Position numbers and translations under genes: made by a program. The notes under the pieces were generated by a model. That model was not told the DNA's origin. It saw nothing but the letters and a program-made list of their open reading frames with translations, and did not search any database. This document shows positions 8,501-15,868 of a stretch of DNA of 26,236 nt, one piece after another. How positions within the stretch are numbered: the first letter of the stretch is position 1; every line of letters starts with the position of its first letter. The DNA comes from a virus: positions 1-26,236 of IMG/VR virus record IMGVR_UViG_3300028025_000637; one strand, written 5' to 3'.

Positions 8501-10387
8501 GGTGACGGTAATATCTTTGACCGCATTACTGGTTCATTCTTTAACATCTCTACTAAGTTTGAGAAGCAAACAACTATGGGACCAGAATGGCGCCAGTCAT
8601 ACTGGGACGCTATTCATAGCCTGTCATATGCACTAGATGCTGGTGCTATATCAAGATTAGAGTCTATTGCTAAGAAGTCCCTATCTCCACTTAAGAGTTG
8701 GGATGGAAAGCCTATTGGTTCTACCCATAAAGTATGGGATACCTTTAAGACTGCCAAGGGAACTGGCACAATTACAGCAGATGAAGCCCACTCATACGCC
8801 TCTACGGTGGCTAACAAGCGTGTAGCAGAACTCTTCTATGATGCCTCTCGTAAGCGCCTTATAGCCCATCAGGTACGCCTTATTGCCCCATTTGCTCAGG
8901 CTTGGGGTAACACAATCGGTGCTTGGAGCAAACTTGCTGCCAATAATCCTAATGATATTTATAAAATTGCCAAGAGTTTGCAGTGGCTATCTAAGCCAGA
9001 CTCATCAAGCCTTTACTCTTTGACAGATGCCAAGGATATTTACGACCCAAATCAGGGCTTCTTTTACAATGACCCTGAAACAAATGAGCGTAGATTCTTT
9101 GTACCATTTATGTCGACAGGATTGAACTTCCTATCCAACGTTACTGGTATGAAGGGTCTATCAACCCAGGGTCCTGTGGCATTCTCTACTACACCACAGT
9201 CTTTTAACTTCGCATTTGCTTCGGGAACTACACTTCCAGGGTTTGGTATTGGCGTAACTTTGCCACTTACCGTGTTAGATAAGTTTGGCGTCAATCCACT
9301 TAATCTACTACCACCACTATGGAAAGATAAAGTAAACAAAGTTCTTTATCCGTTTGGTGAAGTTGATACAAGTAGTGGATTTGTAGAAGGATTCTTTTTG
9401 ACTCCTAACTACAGAAGACTGCTTGCCCCGATACTAGGTGAGGCTGCATACGGTTCAGCCTTTGCTCCAACTCTTAACTATCTAGCAACAGGTGGAGATT
9501 ACGACCTAGATAACCTTGATGACCAGGCTCGCCTGCTTAAAGATGCAGATAGATTTGCAAAGATGTTTACAATGTTTAGAGGATTCTTTGGATTCTTCTC
9601 ACCATTCCCACTCACAATGGAAGCCTTGACTACCAAGGATGATGGAAGTGTTGCACTTTCTTCAGCCCTTTATAAGGACTTCCGTGAGATGGAAGTTGCA
9701 GCAGGTGGAGACAAGAACAAAGCCTACGCAGACTTTCTAGACCTATACGGTCCTAACTATATCTTTGCCATCATTGGATACACAAGTGGTTCAGCAACTA
9801 ACCTATACAGTTATGAACTCCTACGTGATAACCCAGATGTAGCAGATAAGTACCCAGATACATACGGATATATCTACCCTGGTGGTGGACTATCTCAGGA
9901 GATGATGCGCTGGGAGAAGAAGCGTGGTAATCGTACAGTCCTTAAGAAGGATGAGATTATCGAAAAGGTAACACGCATTCGTTACTTTGCTGCTAAAGAT
10001 AGATTGCTTACTCGCTCAGCCGCAGAAGGCTGGAGCAAGGATGAATACGACAATGCACTATCTGCACTAGGAGATAGTTATGCGCTGCGTGGTTTGTCTA
10101 TTACAACAGACTACTTCAAAGATGCACGTGTTCAAGCACAGATTGATGGCATTCTTGCGGATGAAAGATTCCTAGATTCAGACGCAGTGCAGGGTCTACG
10201 TGATTACGTATACCTACGCAAGATTGCACTTCAGGCTGCAGGTCGTGACCCTAATAGCACACTTGCTGTTAAGGGTGCAGAACCACAGCGTACCTGGTTA
10301 GCAGAGCAAGCAAAGGGAATTCTTGCAGATAACCCAGAGTTCCAGAAATTTTTCTATACATTCTTCAAATCAGAATTGGAGGGATAG
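5501..10387 (+). CDS. Giant virion-associated protein, putative internal/ejection protein
   Basis: One uninterrupted reading frame of 1628 residues, by far the largest gene in the window, starting inside the previous gene's stop. No polymerase, lysozyme, transglycosylase or protease motif could be recognised. The sequence is mostly helical and soluble-looking, with Gln/Lys-rich segments near 80-110 and several hydrophobic or amphipathic patches. These lie around 125-160 (GFLYPQATFEGLGGL), 690-740 (VRPAYVVRNI then NNPLAAVGMWLGR), 1120-1150 (RLIAPFAQAWGNTIGAW), 1205-1290, and 1355-1370 (FRGFFGFFSPFPL). Size and place among head genes, without a tape measure elsewhere, recall large internal proteins of short-tailed phages such as T7 gp16 (about 1300 residues) that are injected with the DNA. 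It could alternatively be an unusual tail or head protein. Coding status is certain; the role is inference. Confidence 0.9.
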   Translation: MSQLPGVSKDKNGNWILTGVEERNTSQMQADYEDLVKSTAQIPTQQGISALSLLKTNPQLSAGMVTALAKNNAMPQSKLLTTLAQIDAQTKAQRELDAQKEAQRVSTEKFQKTLRGKIWTGLKGTVRTGFLYPQATFEGLGGLVRNLWSSVAMVGPEIEAIKDGKVDWLTSQPKDPNQTRESLGLADPNIVDAINPMTQIRQTTIYQALKQYVDEGRIDLGSGFFATEEYGAGFLAREEQKKIAKTTFIVDGQKYERPVSIFDPVTYIYTGGDIQSEKARLITTLGDLVIAFKTDPFIVMSKSKKARDAAALALQTSKGTESAKALKQLTYLDSVLEENVAAIRAAVDDVKFAPNATKAEKQAVVQRLLDEQLKVADEADNLVYSETAIADFLNSPKGIAIFDTLADMDFKQIYSIGKGLGRRGGFTVAQSKSLAAATTREEAMAALAPYIAEGSVVANVLEEGTKVGRVVRSATSAVGSRIAPVMSKIAPGKTLALKTAITGRAASAYAKMPWMGKMYQEINRSLGTVIGNGKLVHSSDTDALVETVINYARAAKVAPAVIDDLVKSIVYADDASNAGYTATAKLFDEILRANIDKARVDEKTLRELTRVFENGRTEMGNYWANQHVRGAKLDYVLMGGKKVTISGPHVDSELLNSAVYFPPIKDILNEISLANRLLKAGVVKNSLDFISNNVWKRIVLVRPAYVVRNIAEEQIRVLASGHISFFNNPLAAVGMWLGRETSSNPVRRLLAAFDPYKHTITDESFKLGNAADEFAMEIAAHDTQYQYLKMLQERNVSAFDSDLARVQATQGYDLREFGHPRWWEGLANEIRILRESTAARAVAFTKPGDEAKAIDFLLRGKGKAEWDNFVNAQPLQNREFWRSEEGLRTYLYTGKNVDGEDVSLALRIFQVAGREGFSSAAIRQLIATGRYEGAGVSIVVPSSFDTAANSIKNAEEVGKAGKSIKDSNQIFAQQLREAFDGQGNWDNILYKIPKKTTILKGDGNIFDRITGSFFNISTKFEKQTTMGPEWRQSYWDAIHSLSYALDAGAISRLESIAKKSLSPLKSWDGKPIGSTHKVWDTFKTAKGTGTITADEAHSYASTVANKRVAELFYDASRKRLIAHQVRLIAPFAQAWGNTIGAWSKLAANNPNDIYKIAKSLQWLSKPDSSSLYSLTDAKDIYDPNQGFFYNDPETNERRFFVPFMSTGLNFLSNVTGMKGLSTQGPVAFSTTPQSFNFAFASGTTLPGFGIGVTLPLTVLDKFGVNPLNLLPPLWKDKVNKVLYPFGEVDTSSGFVEGFFLTPNYRRLLAPILGEAAYGSAFAPTLNYLATGGDYDLDNLDDQARLLKDADRFAKMFTMFRGFFGFFSPFPLTMEALTTKDDGSVALSSALYKDFREMEVAAGGDKNKAYADFLDLYGPNYIFAIIGYTSGSATNLYSYELLRDNPDVADKYPDTYGYIYPGGGLSQEMMRWEKKRGNRTVLKKDEIIEKVTRIRYFAAKDRLLTRSAAEGWSKDEYDNALSALGDSYALRGLSITTDYFKDARVQAQIDGILADERFLDSDAVQGLRDYVYLRKIALQAAGRDPNSTLAVKGAEPQRTWLAEQAKGILADNPEFQKFFYTFFKSELEG

Positions 10388-10390
10388 TCA

Positions 10391-11629
10391 ATGTCAACAG
10401 CAACGCCTATGCCAAACCCATCATCAAAGCCTAAGCCAGGAAGCGCTGCAGCAGATGCTGCTAACGTAAGCCCTAGTGTTCAAGTTGCAGGTGGCAGCGT
10501 TCCTTTTGGCACAACTGGAACAAAGGTTGGACTTGATGGCCGCCCTGTTGGTTCTCCAATTTTTGTTGGTCAAACTCCAGGAAGATATGTTGGAGGCCAA
10601 CTAGAGGCACCAATTGCTATTACAAAGCAGACTCAGTATACAGATACATCTGCTATGGATGCGTTTGCTGGTCTATCTAATCAAGATAAAGCAAACCTTT
10701 TAGCAAAACTTGCTCAGATTCCTGGTATTTATAAGCCTGGAACTCAGCCAACAGCAGAAACTCTTATTGCTATGGGCAATGCAATTGTCCCACGTAAAGA
10801 AGATATAACAGCACTTACTAAAGTAATGACATACTCCGATAAAGTTGGAGAAGATTATCAGTTAAGCGTTGATAAGTTCTTTACAAACAAGGCTCTTGCT
10901 GCATCATTTTTTAGTACACCAGGCAAGGCTCCATCTTTAACTCCATCTGCTGCGCTGATATCAGAACTTAATACTCAGTTTATGGACGTCTTTAATGCTG
11001 GTGCAGATAAGAAGATTTCTACTGCATATGCTAAGGAAGTTCAACAACTTGAGGCTAAGCAGGGTGGCTCAATTAGCGCACAACAGCGCGAGGATATTCG
11101 CCTAAAGTATATTCAGGATGCTGCTGCTTCGCGCTATAAGACAGCAATGGCAACCCCAGATACTAAGGATGATGCCCTTCTACAACAGGGCGCACTTGGT
11201 ATGGTTGTTAACCAGATACGTAGCGCTTACTCAAATAATGGTATTCCTATTAATGATGCAGAGATTTATAAGAAGGCTATTCAAGGTGTTCGCAGTGAGC
11301 AGGCTTTGGCTAACATCATCAATGTAACCAAGCAACAGGCTAAGGCACTATACCCAGCATTCAGGGACTTGATTGACCAGGGTGCAGAGGTATCTGATTT
11401 GGTATCTCCATACGCCAGTGTCTATTCACAGATTTACGATAAGCCAGTTAGCCAACTTAAGCCAGCAGACTTCTATGAAGTTGCTGCTGGAGATAAGCCA
11501 ATATCACCTGCCGAATACAAGAAGATGCTCTACGCAAAGCCAGAGTTTAAGGACACTGAAACATACAAGAATACTAAGCAAGGCGCATTAACTGCCATTG
11601 TTAGAGCATTCGGAATTGGACCTGCATAA
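10391..11629 (+). CDS. Virion-module protein, putative second internal protein
   Basis: A 412-residue protein. The first 90 residues are Pro/Gly/Ser-rich and look flexible (KPKPGSAAAD, VGQTPGRYVGG). The rest is helical, with a C-terminal segment around 300-400 (NVTKQQAKALYPAFRDLIDQ, then VSDLVSPYASVYSQIY). From memory, similar LYPAF-type segments occur in hypothetical structural proteins of environmental phages; this is not verified. GAGGGA precedes the ATG four bases after the giant gene stops. Its stop overlaps the next start by one base (TAATG), tying the giant protein, this protein and the next into one translational unit. No enzyme motif is seen. Function unknown; membership of an internal-protein cassette is inferred. 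Confidence 0.82.
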   Translation: MSTATPMPNPSSKPKPGSAAADAANVSPSVQVAGGSVPFGTTGTKVGLDGRPVGSPIFVGQTPGRYVGGQLEAPIAITKQTQYTDTSAMDAFAGLSNQDKANLLAKLAQIPGIYKPGTQPTAETLIAMGNAIVPRKEDITALTKVMTYSDKVGEDYQLSVDKFFTNKALAASFFSTPGKAPSLTPSAALISELNTQFMDVFNAGADKKISTAYAKEVQQLEAKQGGSISAQQREDIRLKYIQDAAASRYKTAMATPDTKDDALLQQGALGMVVNQIRSAYSNNGIPINDAEIYKKAIQGVRSEQALANIINVTKQQAKALYPAFRDLIDQGAEVSDLVSPYASVYSQIYDKPVSQLKPADFYEVAAGDKPISPAEYKKMLYAKPEFKDTETYKNTKQGALTAIVRAFGIGPA

Positions 11630-12915
11630 TGGCAACTAAGGCACAACTAGCAAAGGCTGCTGCAGAACTTAAGAAGACTCAGGCAGCATTAGCAAAAGCA
11701 GCAAAAACTCCTACTCCTACGGCTGGGGCAATCCCAGGCTTTAAGCCATCAGTAACTATGCCTAAGCCTACCAAGAAGCCAGGTGATGCTGGATTTGTTG
11801 GACCAGTTGCAATGCCAGCAGAGACACAATTTATATATAACAATCAAGGTTTAGTAGAAGAAGTTTATACCACTGGCCCAAAGGCTGGAACAAGCGTGGC
11901 TACTGGAAACGTTGTATTCCAAGGACCTAAGCCAGCAGATACAAGTGCTGCTCGCACAGACTTGTTTAATCAAATGACTGCAGGTACTGGTGTAGGTACT
12001 ACAGGTGGTGGGAATACTGGCAAAACAACTGCTAGTTCAGAAAAGTACGCAGGTCTAGTCGCCCTTTTATCATCATATGGTATTGACAAGATTGCCGATA
12101 TGGTCGATAAGGTTCTTGCAGATTACCCTGAGTCTGATGGAGATGAAATACTTAATCTCATTCGCTATGACCAGCGCTATAACAAGCCATATATGGAACG
12201 CTTTGCAGGTAACGCAATACGTATGAAGAACAAAATGCCACTGCTTGATGAGAGTACATATCTACGTGAAGAACGTGGATACTCAAAGATGTTTAAGGCT
12301 TATGGATTAACTAATCTTGATAACACTGCACAGTATACAAAACTTATTGGTGCAGACGTAGATGTTGATGAAGCAACTAAGCGTGTATCTATGGCTACCG
12401 ACAGAGTTCTTAAAGCGGAATCTTCAACAAAAAATGCTTTCCTTAAATTTTTTCCTATGCTTTCAAACCAAGATTTAGTAGCAGCGATGCTTGACCCAGA
12501 AGAACAATTGCCAGCACTTGAACGTAAGGTTCAGTCAGCAGAGATTGGTGGAGCAGCGCTACGCCAGGGTCTTAGCGCAGAACTTGCAGATACAACCACC
12601 AAGTCTGCTATGTATTCAAACGTACAGGCTGGAACTGTCGGCGCAGGAACACTTGAAACTGCTGGAGTAGCACCTGCTACCGCAGTTGCAAAGTATCAAA
12701 CTATCGCTGGTGAACTTCCAACTATGGAAAAACTTAGTTCTATCTACGGCTCAACTATGGAGCAGTATGGACAACGTGAGGCAGAGCAGGCAGAGTTACT
12801 AGGTCTTGCATCTGCAAAGCGCAAGAAAGAACGACTTATCGCTCGTGAAGAAGCGCAGTATCAAGGAAGCGCTGGAACAATGAAAGGAAGTTTTGGTTCA
12901 CAAAACTCCTTCTAA
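11629..12915 (+). CDS. Virion-module protein, putative third internal protein
   Basis: A 428-residue protein beginning with an Ala/Lys helix (MATKAQLAKAAAELKKTQAA) followed by a Pro/Lys-rich linker to about residue 65. Residues 140-260 contain a compact helical region (YAGLVALLSSYGIDKIADMV, DQRYNKPYMERFAGNAIRMK, REERGYSKMFKAYGL). The last 130 residues are Ala/Glu/Gln-rich and helical, ending in a basic patch (SAKRKKERLIAREE) and a Gly/Ser tail. The flexible N-terminus, helical body and lack of enzyme motifs match the preceding gene, to which it is joined by TAATG. These traits are compatible with a protein stored inside the head and released on infection. No family name is claimed. Confidence 0.82.
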   Translation: MATKAQLAKAAAELKKTQAALAKAAKTPTPTAGAIPGFKPSVTMPKPTKKPGDAGFVGPVAMPAETQFIYNNQGLVEEVYTTGPKAGTSVATGNVVFQGPKPADTSAARTDLFNQMTAGTGVGTTGGGNTGKTTASSEKYAGLVALLSSYGIDKIADMVDKVLADYPESDGDEILNLIRYDQRYNKPYMERFAGNAIRMKNKMPLLDESTYLREERGYSKMFKAYGLTNLDNTAQYTKLIGADVDVDEATKRVSMATDRVLKAESSTKNAFLKFFPMLSNQDLVAAMLDPEEQLPALERKVQSAEIGGAALRQGLSAELADTTTKSAMYSNVQAGTVGAGTLETAGVAPATAVAKYQTIAGELPTMEKLSSIYGSTMEQYGQREAEQAELLGLASAKRKKERLIAREEAQYQGSAGTMKGSFGSQNSF

Positions 12916-12925
12916 ATAGAATCCT

Positions 12926-13038
12926 GAACGGACCTATCGGCCCCGTCAGCGTATTAGACCGATAGCAAGAGCCAGACCATTCCCCCGATTGGAACCTGAG
13001 GCTTGCGACTACTACAAATAGAAGGGTGGAAAGTTGCT
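12926..13038 (+). ncRNA. Candidate structured RNA leader before the scaffold gene
   Basis: This 123-base gap is long for a genome where neighbours normally overlap. Helix 1 pairs CTATCGG (12934-12940) with CCGATAG (12959-12965). Helix 2 directly adjoins it and pairs CAAG plus CC (12966-12969, 12972-12973) with GG plus CTTG (13000-13005), with AG bulged. ACGG at 12928-12931 could also pair with CCGT in the helix 1 loop, a pseudoknot-like arrangement. The scaffold Shine-Dalgarno lies just downstream. This may control scaffold or capsid translation, process the transcript, or be a promoter-free remnant. It is drawn from pairing alone, without comparative support. Confidence 0.4.
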
Positions 13039-13518
13039 ATGAGCAACAACTACTGGGATGACGAAGACGATGACTTGGACACAGAAGTCACTGGCAATAT
13101 GGATGGAAGCGACCTCTTAAAGAAGTTGCGGAAAGCCAAGCGTAATGATGAGAAACGAATCAAGGAACTCACAGACCAATTGGAATCATTATCCAAGGTT
13201 CAGCGTGAGAGAACCGTCAAGGAAGTCCTAGAAAAGAAGGGTGTCAATCCTAAGGCTGTACGTTTAATCCTCAAGGACATAGATGATGTTAACGAAGAAT
13301 CAGTGAATAACTGGCTCGACGAAAACGGAGACTTGTTCGGATTAACTAAGGCAGAGGAAGCCCCTAGAGTAGACGAGATGGACCGCGCTGCATTACGTCA
13401 GCAGGACGTCGTTACACAGGGTGCATACACACCTGACCGAGCAGAAGACCTAAACTACCGCCTCGATAACGCTGAATCAGCAGACGAGATTTTGAGTTTA
13501 CTTCGCTCACAAGAATAA
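13039..13518 (+). CDS. Capsid scaffolding protein
   Basis: A 159-residue protein directly before the major capsid gene, the usual place for a scaffold that fills the prohead during assembly and is then removed. It has an extremely acidic N-terminus (WDDEDDDLDTE), a charged coiled-coil-like stretch at about 25-75 (LLKKLRKAKRNDEKRIKELT), and a short helical end (ESADEILSLLRSQE) of the kind that contacts coat protein in other phages. The start was set at the ATG at 13039 because GGAAAG lies five bases before it. An in-frame TTG at 13003 lies inside the predicted leader helix and has no such site. The role is inferred from composition and position. Confidence 0.8.
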   Translation: MSNNYWDDEDDDLDTEVTGNMDGSDLLKKLRKAKRNDEKRIKELTDQLESLSKVQRERTVKEVLEKKGVNPKAVRLILKDIDDVNEESVNNWLDENGDLFGLTKAEEAPRVDEMDRAALRQQDVVTQGAYTPDRAEDLNYRLDNAESADEILSLLRSQE

Positions 13519-13557
13519 ATAATCATAGTTTCTAACTACAAAAGGAAATATACCTAA

Positions 13558-14511
13558 ATGGCAAACGCATATGTATCCACAGGTTCCTCCTCTCTTGGAG
13601 GAACAGCAGGTGGTGCTGGTTTAGTTCAAAAGGCTTATGACCGACTTCTTGAGTTCGCACTTCGTAGCGAGCCACTTATTCGTTCAGTAGCCGACAAGCG
13701 TCCAGCACGCCAATCAATCCCTGGCTCAACAGTAGTTCTACAGCGCTACGTTGACCTTTCAACAGCAACAACAGCACTCACAGAAGATACAGACCCAGAT
13801 GCAGTAGCAATGTCTACACCAACATCTGTCACCATTACTCTTAACGAGTACGGTAACTCTGTTCTTGTAACACGTGCACTTGAGTTGTTCTCACTTGCAG
13901 ATGTTGACCCAGCAATTGCTAACATCATTGCATTCAACCTCGCAGATTCAATTGATTCTATTGCTATGACAACCCTACGTGGTGGCTCAAACGTCATCTA
14001 CTCAGGTTCAACAGCAACATCAACAGCAACAGTTACTGCTGCTGCAACACTTTCATCTGCAAACATCCGTCGCGCAGTTGCGAAACTCCGCGCTAACAAG
14101 ACCACTGCACGCAAGGGTTCACTCTACTGGGCTGGTATCCACCCAGAAGTTTCACACGACCTCCGCGCAGAGACAGGTTCAGCAGGATGGCTTCTTCCTA
14201 ACCAGTACGGTTCTGCACAGGACCGCATCTGGGCTGGAGAAATTGGAACTTACGAAGGTGCATACTTCGTTGAGTCACCACGTCTCTACTCAGCAACAGA
14301 CGGTGCTTCATCTGCAAAGGTGTACCGCACAATCCTCGCTGGACAGCAAGCAATGGCAGAAGCCGTTGCTGAAGAGCCACACGTAGTCATCGGACCAGTA
14401 GTTGACAAGTTGATGCGTCACCGCCCAATGGGTTGGTACGGCGTACTTGGCTTTGCTCGCTACCGCGAAGAAGCACTATACCGAATCGAATCAGGTTCAT
14501 CAATCGCTTAG
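13558..14511 (+). CDS. Major capsid protein, N4-gp56-like
   Basis: A 317-residue coat protein forming the icosahedral shell. It has the features of the HK97-fold N4-gp56 type: an N-terminal arm, the KAYDRLLEFALRSEPLI helix, a beta-rich E-loop region (VVLQRYVDLS, VTITLNEYGNSVLVT), a helical spine with IANIIAFNLADSIDSIAMTT, and a C-terminal beta domain with GEIGTYEGAYFVESPRL and GWYGVLGFARYREEALYRIE. There is no long N-terminal delta domain, consistent with a separate scaffold gene upstream. AAAGGAAAT precedes the ATG. Codon choice is visibly more selective (many CTC, TTC and CGC) than in neighbouring hypothetical genes, as expected for the most highly expressed phage protein. A strong hairpin follows the gene. 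Confidence 0.88.
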   Translation: MANAYVSTGSSSLGGTAGGAGLVQKAYDRLLEFALRSEPLIRSVADKRPARQSIPGSTVVLQRYVDLSTATTALTEDTDPDAVAMSTPTSVTITLNEYGNSVLVTRALELFSLADVDPAIANIIAFNLADSIDSIAMTTLRGGSNVIYSGSTATSTATVTAAATLSSANIRRAVAKLRANKTTARKGSLYWAGIHPEVSHDLRAETGSAGWLLPNQYGSAQDRIWAGEIGTYEGAYFVESPRLYSATDGASSAKVYRTILAGQQAMAEAVAEEPHVVIGPVVDKLMRHRPMGWYGVLGFARYREEALYRIESGSSIA

Positions 14512-14524
14512 TTGATTGACGGGT

Positions 14525-14546
14525 GGGGCTAGGGAAACCTAGCCTC
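14525..14546 (+). terminator. GAAA-loop hairpin after the capsid gene (partial terminator or mRNA stabiliser)
   Basis: GGGGCTAGG (14525-14533) and CCTAGCCTC (14538-14546) pair perfectly apart from one G-T wobble, closed by a GAAA tetraloop. This is the most stable short hairpin noticed in the window. No T-run follows, so it is not a classical intrinsic terminator. It may lower read-through, or protect the 3' end of the capsid message so that coat protein is made in excess over downstream gene products. Confidence 0.5.
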
Positions 14547-14571
14547 ATCAGTAAGTTCATTAAGGAGAACT

Positions 14572-14841
14572 ATGGCAACGTACACATTCAAGACACCATA
14601 CGTACTTGAAGGTCCATCAGGTGGACATCGCTTGTTTTACTTTGCTAATTTACGCAAAGGAATAACTATCGTCAAGTCTGGTGCCACCTATTCACAGATA
14701 CGCTATGCGGTAGATGAAGACCTCAATGACTATGATGTTGTCTATCGTGGTGGATATAACCACACGGTAGATGAAGCAGCAAAGGCAGAGTTAATTGCTG
14801 CAAACGTAGGAGTAACAGAAGCAAACTTCACAGTACAGTAG
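14572..14841 (+). CDS. Small head-module protein, unknown
   Basis: An 89-residue protein right after the capsid gene with a strong AAGGAG site. It opens MATYTFKTPYVLEGPSGGHR and looks beta-rich and compact, with an acidic middle (YAVDEDLNDYDVVYRGG) and a helical end (DEAAKAELIAANVG). The size and place would fit a capsid decoration or head-completion protein, but no family motif is recognised. It is followed by the Cys/His protein after eight bases. Confidence 0.78.
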   Translation: MATYTFKTPYVLEGPSGGHRLFYFANLRKGITIVKSGATYSQIRYAVDEDLNDYDVVYRGGYNHTVDEAAKAELIAANVGVTEANFTVQ

Positions 14842-14849
14842 GGGACAAA

Positions 14850-15278
14850 ATGCACAGTCATATCAGTAAAGTTTTAGAATGGGGATTCAGTGACACTCAC
14901 GATTTTGTGGCGACACTGTGGGGCTGCGTGCTCTGTGACCAGACATCGGATAAACCGTTTAGGTCTGAAGAAGAAATAGATATTGACCATACACAATGTG
15001 ACGAAGATTGCTTCGGGTGTAAGGCCAAAGGCTTGCAGTTAAATGCAGGTGATGCAACAAGAGATATACCTGATAAGAAGTGGAACTCTGAACTGGCTTC
15101 CTACCGCAAGGCTAGGGAGTCTGGCATACAGCCAGCAGGAACCACACACGCTCACGTAGAGCAGGCTTATCAAGCATCTGAGACATTGGGTAAGGCGTAT
15201 AACGCTGACTCAATGCCTAAGGCTAAAGACATAAACAAAAACACAGCAGCAGTAATGAAAGAAATAGGAGCAATCTAA
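14850..15278 (+). CDS. Cys/His-rich putative zinc-binding protein
   Basis: A 142-residue protein. Cysteines form CVLC (Cys26, Cys29) and a second group HTQCDEDCFGC (His47, Cys50, Cys54, Cys57). Two such knuckles are typical of zinc-ribbon or zinc-finger folds. The remainder is hydrophilic and helical, with another His pair in TTHAHVEQAY (about 100). A GGGGAC site precedes the ATG. It sits in the head module between a small unknown gene and the basic-protein island, and its end overlaps the next start (TAATG). Zinc binding is inferred from spacing. It could be a structural protein or a nucleic-acid-binding factor; nothing points to a catalytic role. Confidence 0.75.
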   Translation: MHSHISKVLEWGFSDTHDFVATLWGCVLCDQTSDKPFRSEEEIDIDHTQCDEDCFGCKAKGLQLNAGDATRDIPDKKWNSELASYRKARESGIQPAGTTHAHVEQAYQASETLGKAYNADSMPKAKDINKNTAAVMKEIGAI

Positions 15279-15466
15279 TGCCAATGGTAGATGGTAAGAA
15301 ATTTCCTTACACCGCAGCAGGAATAAGGGCTGCAAAGAAGGCGAACAAGAAGCACGAAAAGTCAGAAGGCAAGATGGAACGTATGGTCGAATACGGTGCC
15401 AAGAAGAAGACTATCAAGAAGGCTGTCAAGAAGGTAGTCGCCAAGAAGATGGGTAAGAAGAAGTAA
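15278..15466 (+). CDS. Lysine-rich small protein 1 of the basic island
   Basis: A 62-residue protein, about one third lysine. It opens MPMVDGKKFPYTAAG and ends in an AK-rich helix (KKTIKKAVKKVVAKKMGKKK) that resembles the tail of histone H1-like proteins in composition. It overlaps both neighbours by one base (TAATG at each end), so it is translated as part of a coupled chain. A small DNA-condensing or head-interior protein is plausible from charge alone. Confidence 0.72.
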   Translation: MPMVDGKKFPYTAAGIRAAKKANKKHEKSEGKMERMVEYGAKKKTIKKAVKKVVAKKMGKKK

Positions 15467-15867
15467 TGGCAATGAAACCAACACCTAAGCCAGGACCTAA
15501 TAGCGGAAAAGACCCTGTTAGAAAAACACTTAAATTTATTTTTGGTGATAAGTCAAAGTCCACTAGAAAGAAGGCTACCCCAGTTCCGCTTACCAAACGG
15601 AAGACAACTGGTACTGCTAGCAAACTTACCCCTGGTCCAAAAGTAAAGTCTCCTAGCACAGCAACTCCCAAGGCAAAGAAGCCTAGTCCATCTGGTAAAA
15701 CAAATTATGGACCGCTTCCTAAAAATCCTACGCTTAATGATTATCTTATGAGAGGCATTCGTCCTCCATCAAGAAATAAGCCAGGAACCCGTCCATCAGA
15801 TTCAGATGTAATCCTTAAGGGATACAATGATAAAAAAACTATTAACAAATATAAGAAGGGTAAGTAA
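15466..15867 (+). CDS. Lysine/proline-rich protein 2 of the basic island
   Basis: A 133-residue, very basic, low-complexity protein. Repeated KP, PKP and SPS-type segments (PTPKPGPNSGKDPV, ATPKAKKPSPSGK) make it likely to be unfolded. A short less biased stretch near 83-98 (LPKNPTLNDYLMRGI) may be a docking helix. It ends KTINKYKKGK. It begins at the TAATG overlap with the previous gene. No family is recognised. It could bind packaged DNA or the inner capsid surface; that is inferred from charge and position. Confidence 0.7.
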   Translation: MAMKPTPKPGPNSGKDPVRKTLKFIFGDKSKSTRKKATPVPLTKRKTTGTASKLTPGPKVKSPSTATPKAKKPSPSGKTNYGPLPKNPTLNDYLMRGIRPPSRNKPGTRPSDSDVILKGYNDKKTINKYKKGK

Positions 15868-15868
15868 A

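Noticed and set aside
5501-10387. Giant protein as a tail tape measure or virion RNA polymerase
   Set aside because: It lies before the scaffold and capsid genes rather than after tail-tube genes, lacks a long uniform helical repeat pattern, and no polymerase motifs were recognised.
13003-13038. TTG start giving 12 extra residues on the scaffold protein
   Set aside because: No Shine-Dalgarno precedes it and it lies in the 3' strand of the predicted leader helix; the ATG at 13039 has GGAAAG at good distance.
15827-15868. Upstream ATG for the basic protein at 15869
   Set aside because: It would overlap the previous gene by 41 bases, while the ATG at 15869 has AAGAAGGG before it and abuts the previous stop.
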